Origin: Pseudomonadota bacterium
GTDB lineage: Bacteria; Pseudomonadota; Gammaproteobacteria; Burkholderiales; Methylophilaceae
Length of the DNA: 64,000 bases
Direction of reading: 5' to 3'
Assembly: GCA_029782295.1 (NCBI GenBank)
Contig: JAKOVB010000089.1
Span: 620,001-684,000 of the forward strand
Numbering within the stretch: position 1 is the first letter of the stretch; each line of letters begins with the position of its first letter. Position numbers and translations under genes: made by a program. A model generated the notes under the pieces. The model was not told the DNA's origin. It ran no database searches and was given only the letters and a program-made list of their open reading frames with translations. This document shows, piece by piece, positions 27,842 through 36,386 of the stretch.

Positions 27842-29179
27842 ATGAAAATCCAATTGGACACCATTGTGCAATCGTTGACAGTTCCGACTTTCGTCATCGA
27901 TATCCAGCACCGGGTCGTCGCATGGAACCGAGCCTGCGAGAACCTGACCGGCATCAAGGCCGCGGACATCCTCGGCACGACGGAAAGCTGGCGCGGCTTC
28001 TACAGTTCACCACGCCCTTGCCTTGCAGACGTCGTCCTTGACAGCTCATTTGGGCAGTTGGACGAGCTCTATCCTGTTCACGGCAACGCCAAGTTCAGCC
28101 AGGGCCTGCATGCAGAGAACTGGTTCGACGACATCAACGGCAAACGGCGCTACCTGATCTTTGATGCAGAACCTTTGTATGATGAGCATGGCAAGCTGAT
28201 CGGCGCGCTGGAGAATCTCGAGGACGTCACCGAGTTCAAGGAATCCGAGCAGGTCCAGCAGAACCTCCTGGATCGCCTGAAACTCTCGGATCGTGTGTTC
28301 ACCCACACCGACCAGGCCATCCTGATCAGCGACTCCGCCAACCGCATCATCACCGTCAATCCGGCCTTCACCCGCCTGACCGGCTTTACTCAGGAGGAAG
28401 TCTTTGAAAAGAGCCCCTCCATACTGAGTTCCGGCCGTCACGGGCCGGAATTTTACGCTGCGATGTGGCACAGCCTTCTGACCGAAGGGCACTGGGAAGG
28501 TGAAGTCTGGGACCGGCGCAAGGATGGATCCATCTATCCCAAATGGCTCAGCATCACCACTGTCCATGACAACAGATCCAAGGACCCCTCCTATTTCATT
28601 GCCACGTTCTCAGACATCACCGAGCGCAAAAAGGGGGAAGCTTTCATCCAGCACCTCGCCTTCCACGATGCGCTGACCGGGCTGCCCAACCGGCTGTTGT
28701 TCCAGGATCGCCTGCAACAGGCCATTCTGGAAGCGCATCGTTCCAAGTCGCTGGTCGCCCTGATGTTCATCGACCTCGATCGTTTCAAACAGATTAACGA
28801 CACCCTGGGCCACAAGATCGGTGACCTGCTGCTGCAATCGGTGGCCACCCGACTGCGAGAATGTGTCAGGGAAACCGATACCGTCGCCCGCCTGGGCGGG
28901 GACGAATTCGTTGTCATCCTGTCCGACCTGCATCAGCGCGAAGTCGCCGGACATATTGCGAACAAGATCCTCCTGAGCCTGGGCAGGCCCATGGATCTGG
29001 AAGGCCAGAGCGTCGCAGCGCCGCCCAGCATCGGGATCGCCCTTTTCCCCGAGGATGCCAGCAAGGGCGAAGAACTGATGCAGCATGCCGATACGGCCAT
29101 GTACGAGGCCAAGACCGCCGGGCGAAACAATTTCCAGTTCTACACCCCGTCCATGACCCCGTGCGAGACTGACGGCTAG
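27842..29179 (+). CDS. PAS-PAS-GGDEF diguanylate cyclase
   Basis: The 445-residue soluble protein has two PAS-type sensor domains (about residues 1-130 and 145-265) and a GGDEF domain (about 275-435). The first PAS contains FVIDIQHRVVAWNRACENLT, with a conserved Cys-containing stretch SSPRPCLADVVLDSS. The second has AILISDSANRIITVNPAFTR. The GGDEF motif is intact at about 352-356 with LGGDEFVVIL, and RETD five residues before it is the inhibitory RxxD site. It should produce cyclic di-GMP in response to a signal sensed by PAS. No EAL domain is present. It is transcribed away from htpG. Confidence 0.93.
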   Translation: MKIQLDTIVQSLTVPTFVIDIQHRVVAWNRACENLTGIKAADILGTTESWRGFYSSPRPCLADVVLDSSFGQLDELYPVHGNAKFSQGLHAENWFDDINGKRRYLIFDAEPLYDEHGKLIGALENLEDVTEFKESEQVQQNLLDRLKLSDRVFTHTDQAILISDSANRIITVNPAFTRLTGFTQEEVFEKSPSILSSGRHGPEFYAAMWHSLLTEGHWEGEVWDRRKDGSIYPKWLSITTVHDNRSKDPSYFIATFSDITERKKGEAFIQHLAFHDALTGLPNRLLFQDRLQQAILEAHRSKSLVALMFIDLDRFKQINDTLGHKIGDLLLQSVATRLRECVRETDTVARLGGDEFVVILSDLHQREVAGHIANKILLSLGRPMDLEGQSVAAPPSIGIALFPEDASKGEELMQHADTAMYEAKTAGRNNFQFYTPSMTPCETDG

Positions 29180-29340
29180 AGCTGGCCAGCATCCCCGGAA
29201 GACCCGGTTGCGGCCAACGCAGCAGTACAGCCACGCCATTCGATGCGTTTCGAAGCACCCACCCCCACCTGCTCGACATTCATCGAAACGTCACAAAAAA
29301 AACATAATCTTGGCGGGTATTCAAATCAGGAATCCCGCGC

Positions 29341-30138
29341 ATGCAAGTCCGATCCATCTTCCTCTCCGACATCCACCTCGGCACACGTGCCTGCCAGGCG
29401 GAGGCCCTGCTGGACTTCCTGCGAGAACATGAGAGCGAATACCTGTTCCTGGTCGGGGACATCATCGATTTCTGGGCCATGGGGCGCAGCATCCAGTGGA
29501 CGTCCACCCAGAACACCGTGGTGCAGAAAGTCCTGCGCCGGGCACGCCATGGCGAAAAGGTCATCTTCATCCCGGGCAACCACGACGAAGTCCTGCGCGA
29601 ATACGACGATACCCTGTTCGGCGACATCCGGATCGCCAACGAATGGGTGCACACCACGGCAGACGGCAGGCAATTCCTGCTGGTGCATGGCGATGCCTTC
29701 GATCAGGTCACCCGTTACCACCGCTGGGTCGCGGTGCTGGGGGACAAGGCCTACGATTTCCTGGTGCGCGTCAACGGCTGGCTGTCGCTGATCCGCCGAA
29801 CCTTGCGCATCAGCGGCTACTGGTCCCTGGCTGGTTATGCCAAGCGCAAGATCAAGTCTGCGGTCAACTTCATCTATGACTTTGAGGATTCGGTCATTCA
29901 CGCCGTGCGCGAACGCGGTCTGGACGGCGTCATCTGCGGCCACATTCACAGCGCCGCCATCAAAACGGTGGATGGCCTGCAGTACATCAATTGCGGCGAC
30001 TGGGTCGACAGTTGCACGGCCATTGTCGAACACTTGGATGGAAGACTGGAACTCATCGAATGGCGCAATGGACTTTACGACAGAAATACGGCGAAAAGTG
30101 AAAACCTCTCGAGCGGCCTTCGCATTTCTGCAACATAG
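29341..30138 (+). CDS. LpxH-family UDP-2,3-diacylglucosamine diphosphatase-like phosphoesterase
   Basis: The 265-residue calcineurin-type metallophosphoesterase has the full metal-ligand set: FLSDIHLGTR (D-x-H, residues 9-11), VGDIIDFW (G-D, near 39), PGNHDEVLR (G-N-H-D, near 80), LVHGDAFD (H, near 117) and ICGHIHSA (G-H-x-H, near 200). This pattern and the length fit the LpxH-like family, which cleaves UDP-2,3-diacylglucosamine in lipid A synthesis. The sequence is longer than E. coli LpxH, so a related phosphatase with another substrate is possible. It stands alone on the plus strand, 161 bases after the PAS-GGDEF gene. Confidence 0.8.
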   Translation: MQVRSIFLSDIHLGTRACQAEALLDFLREHESEYLFLVGDIIDFWAMGRSIQWTSTQNTVVQKVLRRARHGEKVIFIPGNHDEVLREYDDTLFGDIRIANEWVHTTADGRQFLLVHGDAFDQVTRYHRWVAVLGDKAYDFLVRVNGWLSLIRRTLRISGYWSLAGYAKRKIKSAVNFIYDFEDSVIHAVRERGLDGVICGHIHSAAIKTVDGLQYINCGDWVDSCTAIVEHLDGRLELIEWRNGLYDRNTAKSENLSSGLRISAT

Positions 30139-30310
30139 CGCGATTACGCTAGCTCAAGTTCGTTCTCGGAAGGCCCCTGAATGCAGGCGCTTCGTTCAGG
30201 CCATACCAGAGTAGCCCGGATATCGGGGAACGAAGAAGGGCCACGACCAAACAGACTGAGGGCACCCCATGATCAGGACCACCCCGCTGTACAAACTGCT
30301 CACCCACGCA

Positions 30311-31990
30311 TCAATCTTTGCCCGAGCGCCAGATCGACACCATCAGCATCACGCCGAACAGCGAAGCGAGAAAAAAGCCGAGAAAGCCGAACGCCGGCAA
30401 CCCGAACAGAGTTGGCCCGCCTTTTACAGTCATGACAATGGAAGAGCCTATGATCAGCGCAGACGTCACCAGCGCGAGGGTAAGCCGGTTGGTGCTATGG
30501 TCGAGCTGATGGCCGAAGTGATCCAGACGTTTCAGATCTAGGTCGATCTTCACCCGCCCGCGACGGATCTCGCGCAGTAGCCGGGACACATCCCGCGGCA
30601 ACGCCGTGGCCACATCCACCACGTTCATCAGGTTTCTCCGCCCGCGCTTCAGCATCGCACCCGGCTTGTAGCGGTCGATGATCACCCGCTTCACGAAAGG
30701 CGTCAGGTGGCGCACGATCTGGAAATCCGGATCCAGCTGCCGCCCCAGGCCTTCCAGCGTAATCAGCGCCTTGAACAGCATCGTCAGGTCCGGCGGCACC
30801 GTCAGGTGGTTCTCGCGCATCACCGTCACGAGGTCATTCAGCAACACCCCGAAGCGGATCTGCTTGAGCGAAGCCGTATCGTAATTGAAGATCAGTTCGT
30901 CCAGGTCGGTCGTCAACTTGTTCTCATCAACCGGGGCATCACCCGCCCAACTGATCAGGATATCGCGCAGGGCTTCGATGTCACGCGACACCAGGCCCGC
31001 CAGCATGTCGGCGATCTGGTCGCGGCGATCCATGGTGATCCGGCCCACCATGCCGCAATCGATGATCGCCAGACGGTTCCCCGACAGATAGAACACATTG
31101 CCCGGATGCGGGTCAGCGTGGAAAAAGCCGTCGATCAGCACCATTTTGAGCACGGTATCGGCACCACGCGCCGCCAGTAGCTGAAGATCCAGACCGGCCT
31201 CGCGGGCGCCCTGCATATCGTTGCCCGGGATTCCCTGGATGTGCTCCATGACCATCAGGGTCTCGCTGGTGAATTCCCAATGAATCCTGGCAAAACTGAC
31301 ATTGGGGTCATCCGCAAAATTGTGCGCGAAACGCTCGGTATTGCGGGCCTCCATTGCCAGGTCGAGTTCACGACGCAGGGATTTGGCAAACTGCCCGATG
31401 ATCTTGCCCGGCTGGAAGCGGCGGGACTCCGGCATTTCCGACTCAAGCAGTCGCCCCAGATGGGCCAGCAGCCTCAGGTCGGCATCGATCCTTGCCTCGA
31501 TATTGGGACGACGGATCTTCAGCACCACCGGCGTTCCATCCTGCAATTTGGCCAGATGCACCTGCGCAATGGAGGCCCCGGCGATGGCCTCGGTCTGGAG
31601 GTCCGGGAACACCTCGAACGGGGAACGTCCCAGTGCGCGCTCCAGTTCGGGCTGCAACTGCTCGAACGGATCCGGCGGCACCTTGTCCTGCAACTTCGAA
31701 AACTCGTCGATCCATTGCGGCGGGAAAATATCGGGGCGCGTCGCCAGCACTTGCCCCAGCTTGACGAAGGTCGGCCCCAGATCCTGCAAAGCCATGCGCA
31801 CCCGGACTTCCGGTGGCAGGTGCATCAGTTCGTCCGCGCGCTTGTGGTGCAGCACGCTACCGGCGCGCTCGCTCAGGTTGCCGAGACCGATGCGCTTGAC
31901 GATGTCGCCCCAGCCGTAATGAATCAGGATGCCCGCGATTTCACGCAGGCGCCCGAAATCACGCCAGACCGAGATGGTTTCCCTGATCAT
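30311..31990 (-). CDS. ubiB: UbiB/ABC1-family atypical kinase
   Basis: UbiB-type proteins are membrane-bound atypical kinases/ATPases that support ubiquinone biosynthesis. The 559-residue protein contains the KxGQ motif (FVKLGQVLATRPDIFPP), the Ala-rich loop and VVLKIRRPNIEARI lysine region, EMEARNTERFAHNF-like segment, and the catalytic FFHADPHPGNVFYL followed by LAIIDCGMVGRI. Two C-terminal transmembrane helices end the chain (LVTSALIIGSSIVMTVKG and FLGFFLASLFGVMLMVSI). It overlaps the preceding gene by four bases (ATGA), so both are probably one unit. Genes for ubiE and ubiJ, often beside ubiB, are absent. Confidence 0.9.
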   Translation of the reverse strand: MIRETISVWRDFGRLREIAGILIHYGWGDIVKRIGLGNLSERAGSVLHHKRADELMHLPPEVRVRMALQDLGPTFVKLGQVLATRPDIFPPQWIDEFSKLQDKVPPDPFEQLQPELERALGRSPFEVFPDLQTEAIAGASIAQVHLAKLQDGTPVVLKIRRPNIEARIDADLRLLAHLGRLLESEMPESRRFQPGKIIGQFAKSLRRELDLAMEARNTERFAHNFADDPNVSFARIHWEFTSETLMVMEHIQGIPGNDMQGAREAGLDLQLLAARGADTVLKMVLIDGFFHADPHPGNVFYLSGNRLAIIDCGMVGRITMDRRDQIADMLAGLVSRDIEALRDILISWAGDAPVDENKLTTDLDELIFNYDTASLKQIRFGVLLNDLVTVMRENHLTVPPDLTMLFKALITLEGLGRQLDPDFQIVRHLTPFVKRVIIDRYKPGAMLKRGRRNLMNVVDVATALPRDVSRLLREIRRGRVKIDLDLKRLDHFGHQLDHSTNRLTLALVTSALIIGSSIVMTVKGGPTLFGLPAFGFLGFFLASLFGVMLMVSIWRSGKD

Positions 31991-32652
31991 TGATCGTTCT
32001 TGAGTGATTGCGCCTTGGCTTCGATTTTCGCAGCGATCTCGGAAAGCTTGCGGCTGGCCAGCAGGGCGACGCGAGAGCCAACCTCGCGCGCGGCCCTTTC
32101 CCCTGCAACCTTGGCTTCCTGCACCGTGGCGCGGACCTTGTTGCCCAGATCTTCAGCCACGCCACGCACGCGCTCACCCGTGCCGGTCCCGGTACGGCGA
32201 CCGTGCTCCACCAGTGCCGCCATCTCCTGCTTCACCAGCGTGCTGGCTCCCTGGGAAACCGTACTGACGGTATCCAGGAACATTTCCTCGAGATTCTTCA
32301 ATTCGCTCACGCCCTGACGCACATCCTGGTCGGCAAACTCCTGCACATGCGAGGCGGCCTCTCCCAGCGCCAGCTGCATGGCCTCGGCCGCATGGCCAAG
32401 CGCGTCGTCCATACCCTTCAACGCGTCGGACAGGGAAGTCCGCAGCGCCTCGGCATGAGCATCGGCGCCCAGGCTGATCCCCTCGGTAATCGCTGCCAGC
32501 ACTTCCCGGATTTCCTGCTCGGCCAGTTGGCGCTGCGTCAACGCTTCCGTGGTCAGTGCCTGAAGTTTTTCGCGCACATCCTGCCCGGCACTGACCAGAC
32601 GCTGGGCTGCCGACTTGATATCTTCCAGTGAAAAAGTTTTCTGCTCGCTCAT
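31987..32652 (-). CDS. Helical protein of unknown function coupled to ubiB
   Basis: The 221-residue protein is predicted to be almost entirely alpha-helical, with an Ala/Gln/Glu-rich composition (LKGMDDALGHAAEAMQLALG, LTQRQLAEQEIREVLAAITE) like a phasin or a membrane-surface scaffold. No catalytic motif or signal peptide is visible. The chosen ATG (32652) has GGAG six bases upstream; an ATG two codons earlier is the alternative. Its stop overlaps the ubiB start (ATGA), which strongly implies coupled translation and some role together with that kinase. No confident family name can be given. Confidence 0.75.
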   Translation of the reverse strand: MSEQKTFSLEDIKSAAQRLVSAGQDVREKLQALTTEALTQRQLAEQEIREVLAAITEGISLGADAHAEALRTSLSDALKGMDDALGHAAEAMQLALGEAASHVQEFADQDVRQGVSELKNLEEMFLDTVSTVSQGASTLVKQEMAALVEHGRRTGTGTGERVRGVAEDLGNKVRATVQEAKVAGERAAREVGSRVALLASRKLSEIAAKIEAKAQSLKNDQ

Positions 32653-32792
32653 GACCATCTCCTTGCGTTGGAATACCTACATTCTACAGGGGATTGCCCC
32701 TCTCCAGCACAGCGGTTGCACCCGCCGGCGAAAGCGTCCGCTCGAAAATTCGGGTTGCAGCCGGCAACGACTTTCCCATACAATTCAAACCC

Positions 32793-33326
32793 ATGCGATT
32801 CCTGCCCCACATTACCGCCCTCTGCTTCGCGCTGTTGGCCATCCCTGTTCATGCGGATGAAACTTCAGGCGACAGCATGGTCGGGACCGCCTCCCGACTC
32901 GGTTCGGAGTGGTCCAGTGCCGCACAGGAAGTACTGATGAACGCCCTCAGCCTGACGGGGGTGAAATACAAATACGGCGGCAATTCCCCGGAAAGTGGTT
33001 TCGACTGCAGCGGATTCGTGAAATACGTATTCCAGCAGGCCGCCAACGTCACCCTGCCGCACGGCGCACGCGCCATCAGCCAGTTAGGCCAGGCCGTTGC
33101 GGTCGACCAACTGCAACCAGGCGACCTGGTATTCTTCAACACCCTCAAGACGGCGTTCTCCCATGTCGGCATCTACATCGGTGATGGCCGCTTCATCCAC
33201 GCGCCCACCAGCGGTGGCGGCGTGCACGTGGTCAACATGAACGACAGCTACTGGTCGAAGCGCTTCAACGGGGCGCGACGCCTCCCTGTTTCCGGTCAAG
33301 CGCCTGCTGAATTTTCTGCCGAATAA
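32793..33326 (+). CDS. Secreted NlpC/P60 (C40) peptidase
   Basis: The 177-residue product has a signal peptide (MRFLPHITALCFALLAIPVH, cleavage at HA-DE) and an NlpC/P60 domain that hydrolyses peptide cross-bridges of peptidoglycan. The catalytic Cys is in SGFDCSGFVKYVFQQA (near residue 70) and the His in AFSHVGIYIGDGRFIHAP (near 125), with a third polar residue following. The 33 codons upstream of the ATG are open but would bury the signal peptide. Its last 62 bases overlap the end of the convergent patatin gene. Confidence 0.9.
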   Translation: MRFLPHITALCFALLAIPVHADETSGDSMVGTASRLGSEWSSAAQEVLMNALSLTGVKYKYGGNSPESGFDCSGFVKYVFQQAANVTLPHGARAISQLGQAVAVDQLQPGDLVFFNTLKTAFSHVGIYIGDGRFIHAPTSGGGVHVVNMNDSYWSKRFNGARRLPVSGQAPAEFSAE

Positions 33327-34248
33327 GCGGTATCGCGGCCTGCGCCGCTTTCTCCCCTTCCAGCATCGCCTCGTGCTTCTTCGCAAAATCGGCTGAGCCG
33401 AACCCGGTCGTATTCGGTCGGATCACCACATCTGCCTCCGGCAGCTCATTATTGCGGATCGATTGGCCCATGATGCCGAAAGTCTGCAGCATGATGTCCG
33501 TCAGCCCCTCCAGTTTGGCGGACTTCGGCTTGGCGGAGATATCCACCGCAATCACTACATCCGCTCCCAGGCTGCGGGCCACACGGACCGGCACCGGACT
33601 GGTCAGCCCACCGTCCACGTAGTCCCGACCGCTAATCGTCACCGGCTGGAACACGCCCGGCACGCTGCTCGAGGCACGGACCGCCTGACCGGTATTGCCG
33701 CGCTGGAACACGGTCATCTCCCCGCTCTGCAGATCCGTTGCCACCGCCGCGAACGCCTTGCGCAACTTCTCGATGGGCTGGTTACGCACCGCCTTGTTGA
33801 TATAGTTTTGCAGCGCCTCCCCCTTGATGAAGCCACGATCCGGGAATACCCAGTCACCCACGCTGTCTTCTTCCAGCTTGAAGGCAATCTTCTGCAGATC
33901 GAACCCGGTATAACCGGCCGCATAGAGTGCACCAACAACGCTCCCGGCACTGGTCCCGACGACAAGATCAGGGACGATGCCCTGGGCATCCAGCACCTTG
34001 ATCACCCCCACATGCGCAAACCCGCGAACAGCCCCGCCACCAAGCACAAGTGCGATTTTGGGAGGGGATACCTTAACTGCGGGCCTGGTTACCTGGGCTG
34101 GCGCGGGCGAGGTCGTGGACGTTGCCGGAGCGGTCACCTGCTCCTGAGCCTGCGGCGCAGGTTTCTCAGGCGGGGGTTCCGGGGCCTTGGGCGCCGTGGC
34201 ACATCCTGCCAGAAACGACATCAACAGCAGCACTCGCAGATTCAACAT
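33265..34248 (-). CDS. Patatin-like phospholipase lipoprotein
   Basis: The 327-residue protein begins with a lipoprotein signal (MLNLRVLLLMSFLAGC, lipobox LAGC) and a Pro/Ala-rich linker of about 40 residues. A patatin domain of the RssA type follows. Its motifs are the oxyanion GGGAVRG, the nucleophile Ser in VVGTSAGSVVGALY, and the catalytic Asp in DYVDGGLTSPVPV. Substrate is probably a membrane lipid but is not known. The 3' end overlaps the 3' end of the C40 peptidase gene on the opposite strand by 62 bases with no terminator between them. Confidence 0.9.
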   Translation of the reverse strand: MLNLRVLLLMSFLAGCATAPKAPEPPPEKPAPQAQEQVTAPATSTTSPAPAQVTRPAVKVSPPKIALVLGGGAVRGFAHVGVIKVLDAQGIVPDLVVGTSAGSVVGALYAAGYTGFDLQKIAFKLEEDSVGDWVFPDRGFIKGEALQNYINKAVRNQPIEKLRKAFAAVATDLQSGEMTVFQRGNTGQAVRASSSVPGVFQPVTISGRDYVDGGLTSPVPVRVARSLGADVVIAVDISAKPKSAKLEGLTDIMLQTFGIMGQSIRNNELPEADVVIRPNTTGFGSADFAKKHEAMLEGEKAAQAAIPLIRQKIQQALDRKQGGVAPR

Positions 34249-34342
34249 GGAAACGACATTCCATAACTAATGATTCAAATCGCAATTCTATCCGATCCGC
34301 CAGAGTCCATTACCGCACCAACAAAATCTACTTGATAATCTA

Positions 34343-34361
34343 AATGAGAAGGATTATCATT
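34343..34361 (+). promoter_or_regulatory. Fur box of the FTR1 iron operon
   Basis: The sequence AATGAGAAGGATTATCATT fits the Fur palindrome ATGATAAT-N-ATTATCAT with a perfect right half and two substitutions in the left half. It sits 23 bases before the cupredoxin ATG and should repress the operon when iron is replete. Confidence 0.8.
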
Positions 34362-34383
34362 TGCAAAACTATGGAGGACACTA

Positions 34384-34704
34384 ATGAAAACCCACTTGCT
34401 GATCGCGCTCACCCTGCTGGCTAATACTGCACTGGCCGCAGACACCGAACTCACGCTGGTTTTGCGTGACCATCGCTTCGAACCTGCCGAACTTCAGGTC
34501 CCGGCAGGCAAGAAGATCAAGTTGCGGATCGAGAACAAGGACGCGACCCCGGAAGAATTCGAAAGCCATGAACTGAACCGCGAAAAAATCGTCGCCGGCA
34601 ACAGCGTCATCTCCGTCTACGTGGGACCGCTGGAACCGGGACGCTATCCTTTCTATGGCGAATTCAATCCCAAAACCGCACAAGGCGTGCTGGTCGCGCA
34701 ATAA
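34384..34704 (+). CDS. Periplasmic cupredoxin-like protein of the FTR1 operon
   Basis: The 106-residue protein has a signal peptide (MKTHLLIALTLLANTALAAD) and a cupredoxin-type beta fold like those found beside FTR1 permeases: RDHRFEPAELQVPAGKKIKL, EFESHELNREKIVAGNSVIS and VGPLEPGRYPFYGEFNPKTA. The usual Cys-His-Met type 1 copper ligand set is incomplete, so it may bind metal differently or help hand iron to the permease. Fourteen bases separate it from the permease gene, and it follows the Fur box directly. Confidence 0.85.
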   Translation: MKTHLLIALTLLANTALAADTELTLVLRDHRFEPAELQVPAGKKIKLRIENKDATPEEFESHELNREKIVAGNSVISVYVGPLEPGRYPFYGEFNPKTAQGVLVAQ

Positions 34705-34718
34705 ACAGAGGATTATTC

Positions 34719-35534
34719 ATGTTCGGTTCAGCCATTATCGTTTTTCGTGAAACGCTCGAAGCGGCGCTGATCATCGGCATCATCGCCGCCGCCACGCATC
34801 AGGTTCCTGGTCGCAACCGCTGGCTGATCGGCGGTCTGGTAACCGGGCTGGCCGGCGCCGGGCTGGTCGCGGCCACGACCGGCATCATCGCCGAAGTCGC
34901 CAGCGGCACCGGCCAGGAACTGCTCAACGCGGCCATCCTTGGCATCGCCGTGCTGATGCTGGCATGGCACAACATCTGGATGACGTCGCATGGACGGGAA
35001 CTCGCCACACAGGCCCGAGACACCAGCCGGGAAATCAGTGACGGAGCACAGGAATCATCAGTCCTGCTGGTCATCATCGCCCTTGCCGTTTTGCGAGAAG
35101 GCTCGGAGACCGCGCTCTTCCTGTACGGCCTCGCTGCAGCCGACGGCCAGGGCGTTCAATCGACCTTCGGCGGTGGCCTGCTGGGACTGGGCGCCGGTGC
35201 GCTCGTGGGCTGGCTGCTCTATGCCGGCCTGCTGAAAATGCCGATGCGCTGGTTCTTTGACACGACCAGCGCGCTGGTACTGCTGCTCGCAGCCGGCATG
35301 GGGGCAACGGCCGCCAAGTTCCTGATCCAGGCCGACGTACTCCCCAGCCTGATGAGTCCGGTCTGGGACAGCTCGGCTTTCCTGCCTCAGGAATCGATTC
35401 TGGGCACCCTGCTGCACGGGCTGACCGGTTATGACGCACGCCCGGCGGGCATGCAACTCGTATTTTACGGGGTAGTTTTCCTCTCGATCCTCGCAGGGAT
35501 GAAACTGGCCCAAGGCACTCACGCAACCAAGTAG
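34719..35534 (+). CDS. FTR1-family iron permease
   Basis: The 271-residue membrane protein belongs to the oxidase-dependent FTR1/EfeU iron permeases. Both REXXE iron-binding motifs are present: FRETLEAALIIGIIA at the N-terminus (residues 9-13) and LREGSETALFLYGLA (near residue 126). About seven hydrophobic helices are visible. It is flanked by the cupredoxin gene and an outer-membrane protein gene in one plus-strand operon, suggesting a complete outer-membrane to cytoplasm uptake route. There is no efeO or efeB gene adjacent. Confidence 0.92.
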   Translation: MFGSAIIVFRETLEAALIIGIIAAATHQVPGRNRWLIGGLVTGLAGAGLVAATTGIIAEVASGTGQELLNAAILGIAVLMLAWHNIWMTSHGRELATQARDTSREISDGAQESSVLLVIIALAVLREGSETALFLYGLAAADGQGVQSTFGGGLLGLGAGALVGWLLYAGLLKMPMRWFFDTTSALVLLLAAGMGATAAKFLIQADVLPSLMSPVWDSSAFLPQESILGTLLHGLTGYDARPAGMQLVFYGVVFLSILAGMKLAQGTHATK

Positions 35535-35541
35535 GAATATC

Positions 35542-36282
35542 ATGAAAAAACTGACTCTTGCCCTGGCCATGGGCATCACAGCCTCCAGCGCCATCGCCGG
35601 TCCGGCGGACTACGTCTACACTCCGACCGTGGAAAAAGGCGAAATAGAAATCGACTTCAAGTACGGCACTGCCAAACGCCAGGATGGCACACGCACCAAC
35701 GTTACGACCATGGGGCTTGGCTACGGCGCGACGGATTTCTGGTTTACGGAAATCTATCTCAAGCGTGAGCGAGAAGGCAGCGAGGGGCTTACCCTGGCCG
35801 AATGGGAAAACAAGTTTCAGCTGACGGAAACCGGCAAATACCCGGTGGACATCGGCATCATCACCGAGATCGAGGTGCCATTGAACAGCCGGCGCCACGA
35901 ACCCAACGAATTCAAGATCGGCCCGCTGCTGCAGACCGAATTCGGCAAGCTGCAACTGAACGGCAACCTGCTGTTCGAGCGCAAGTTCGGCTCCAAGGAT
36001 GCCGACGACGTCCATTACAACACCGAAATGGGCTACCAGTGGCAGGTGAAGTACCGCTGGCAGAAGGCCTTCGAGTTTGGCGCCCAGGGCTTCGGCGAAA
36101 TGGGCAAATGGAACAGCTGGGACCGATCCGAACTGCAGAACCATCGCATGGGGCCGGCAGTGTTCGGCAAACTCGATGTCGGCAACCAGCAGAAGATCAA
36201 GTACAACGCAGCCATGCTGTTTGGCGTGAGCGAAGCCGCTCCCGATCACACCTTCCGCATGCAGGTCGAGTACGAATTCTGA
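35542..36282 (+). CDS. Outer-membrane protein of the FTR1 operon
   Basis: The 246-residue protein has a signal peptide (MKKLTLALAMGITASSAIAG). Amphipathic strands alternate and end in RMQVEYEF, with a terminal Phe as is typical of beta-barrels. Aromatic and charged residues alternate in segments such as GEIEIDFKYGTAKRQDGTRT and WFTEIYLKREREGSEGLTLA. Position eight bases after the iron permease and under the Fur box makes it the probable outer-membrane component, but its substrate is an inference. No TonB box is seen. Confidence 0.72.
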   Translation: MKKLTLALAMGITASSAIAGPADYVYTPTVEKGEIEIDFKYGTAKRQDGTRTNVTTMGLGYGATDFWFTEIYLKREREGSEGLTLAEWENKFQLTETGKYPVDIGIITEIEVPLNSRRHEPNEFKIGPLLQTEFGKLQLNGNLLFERKFGSKDADDVHYNTEMGYQWQVKYRWQKAFEFGAQGFGEMGKWNSWDRSELQNHRMGPAVFGKLDVGNQQKIKYNAAMLFGVSEAAPDHTFRMQVEYEF

Positions 36283-36386
36283 AAAAGGCGTTCTTATTTT
36301 GCATCGCAGGGTCAAATAGCGGAAAATGATCTTTTTTGAAATTCCGTTGTCCTATCCGACTTCACAGTTAAGGAAACCGTTCCAAC

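Noticed and set aside
30139..30310. Gap between the LpxH-like gene and ubiB
   Set aside because: I searched for a small gene or terminator and found no convincing hairpin with a T-tract or coding frame.
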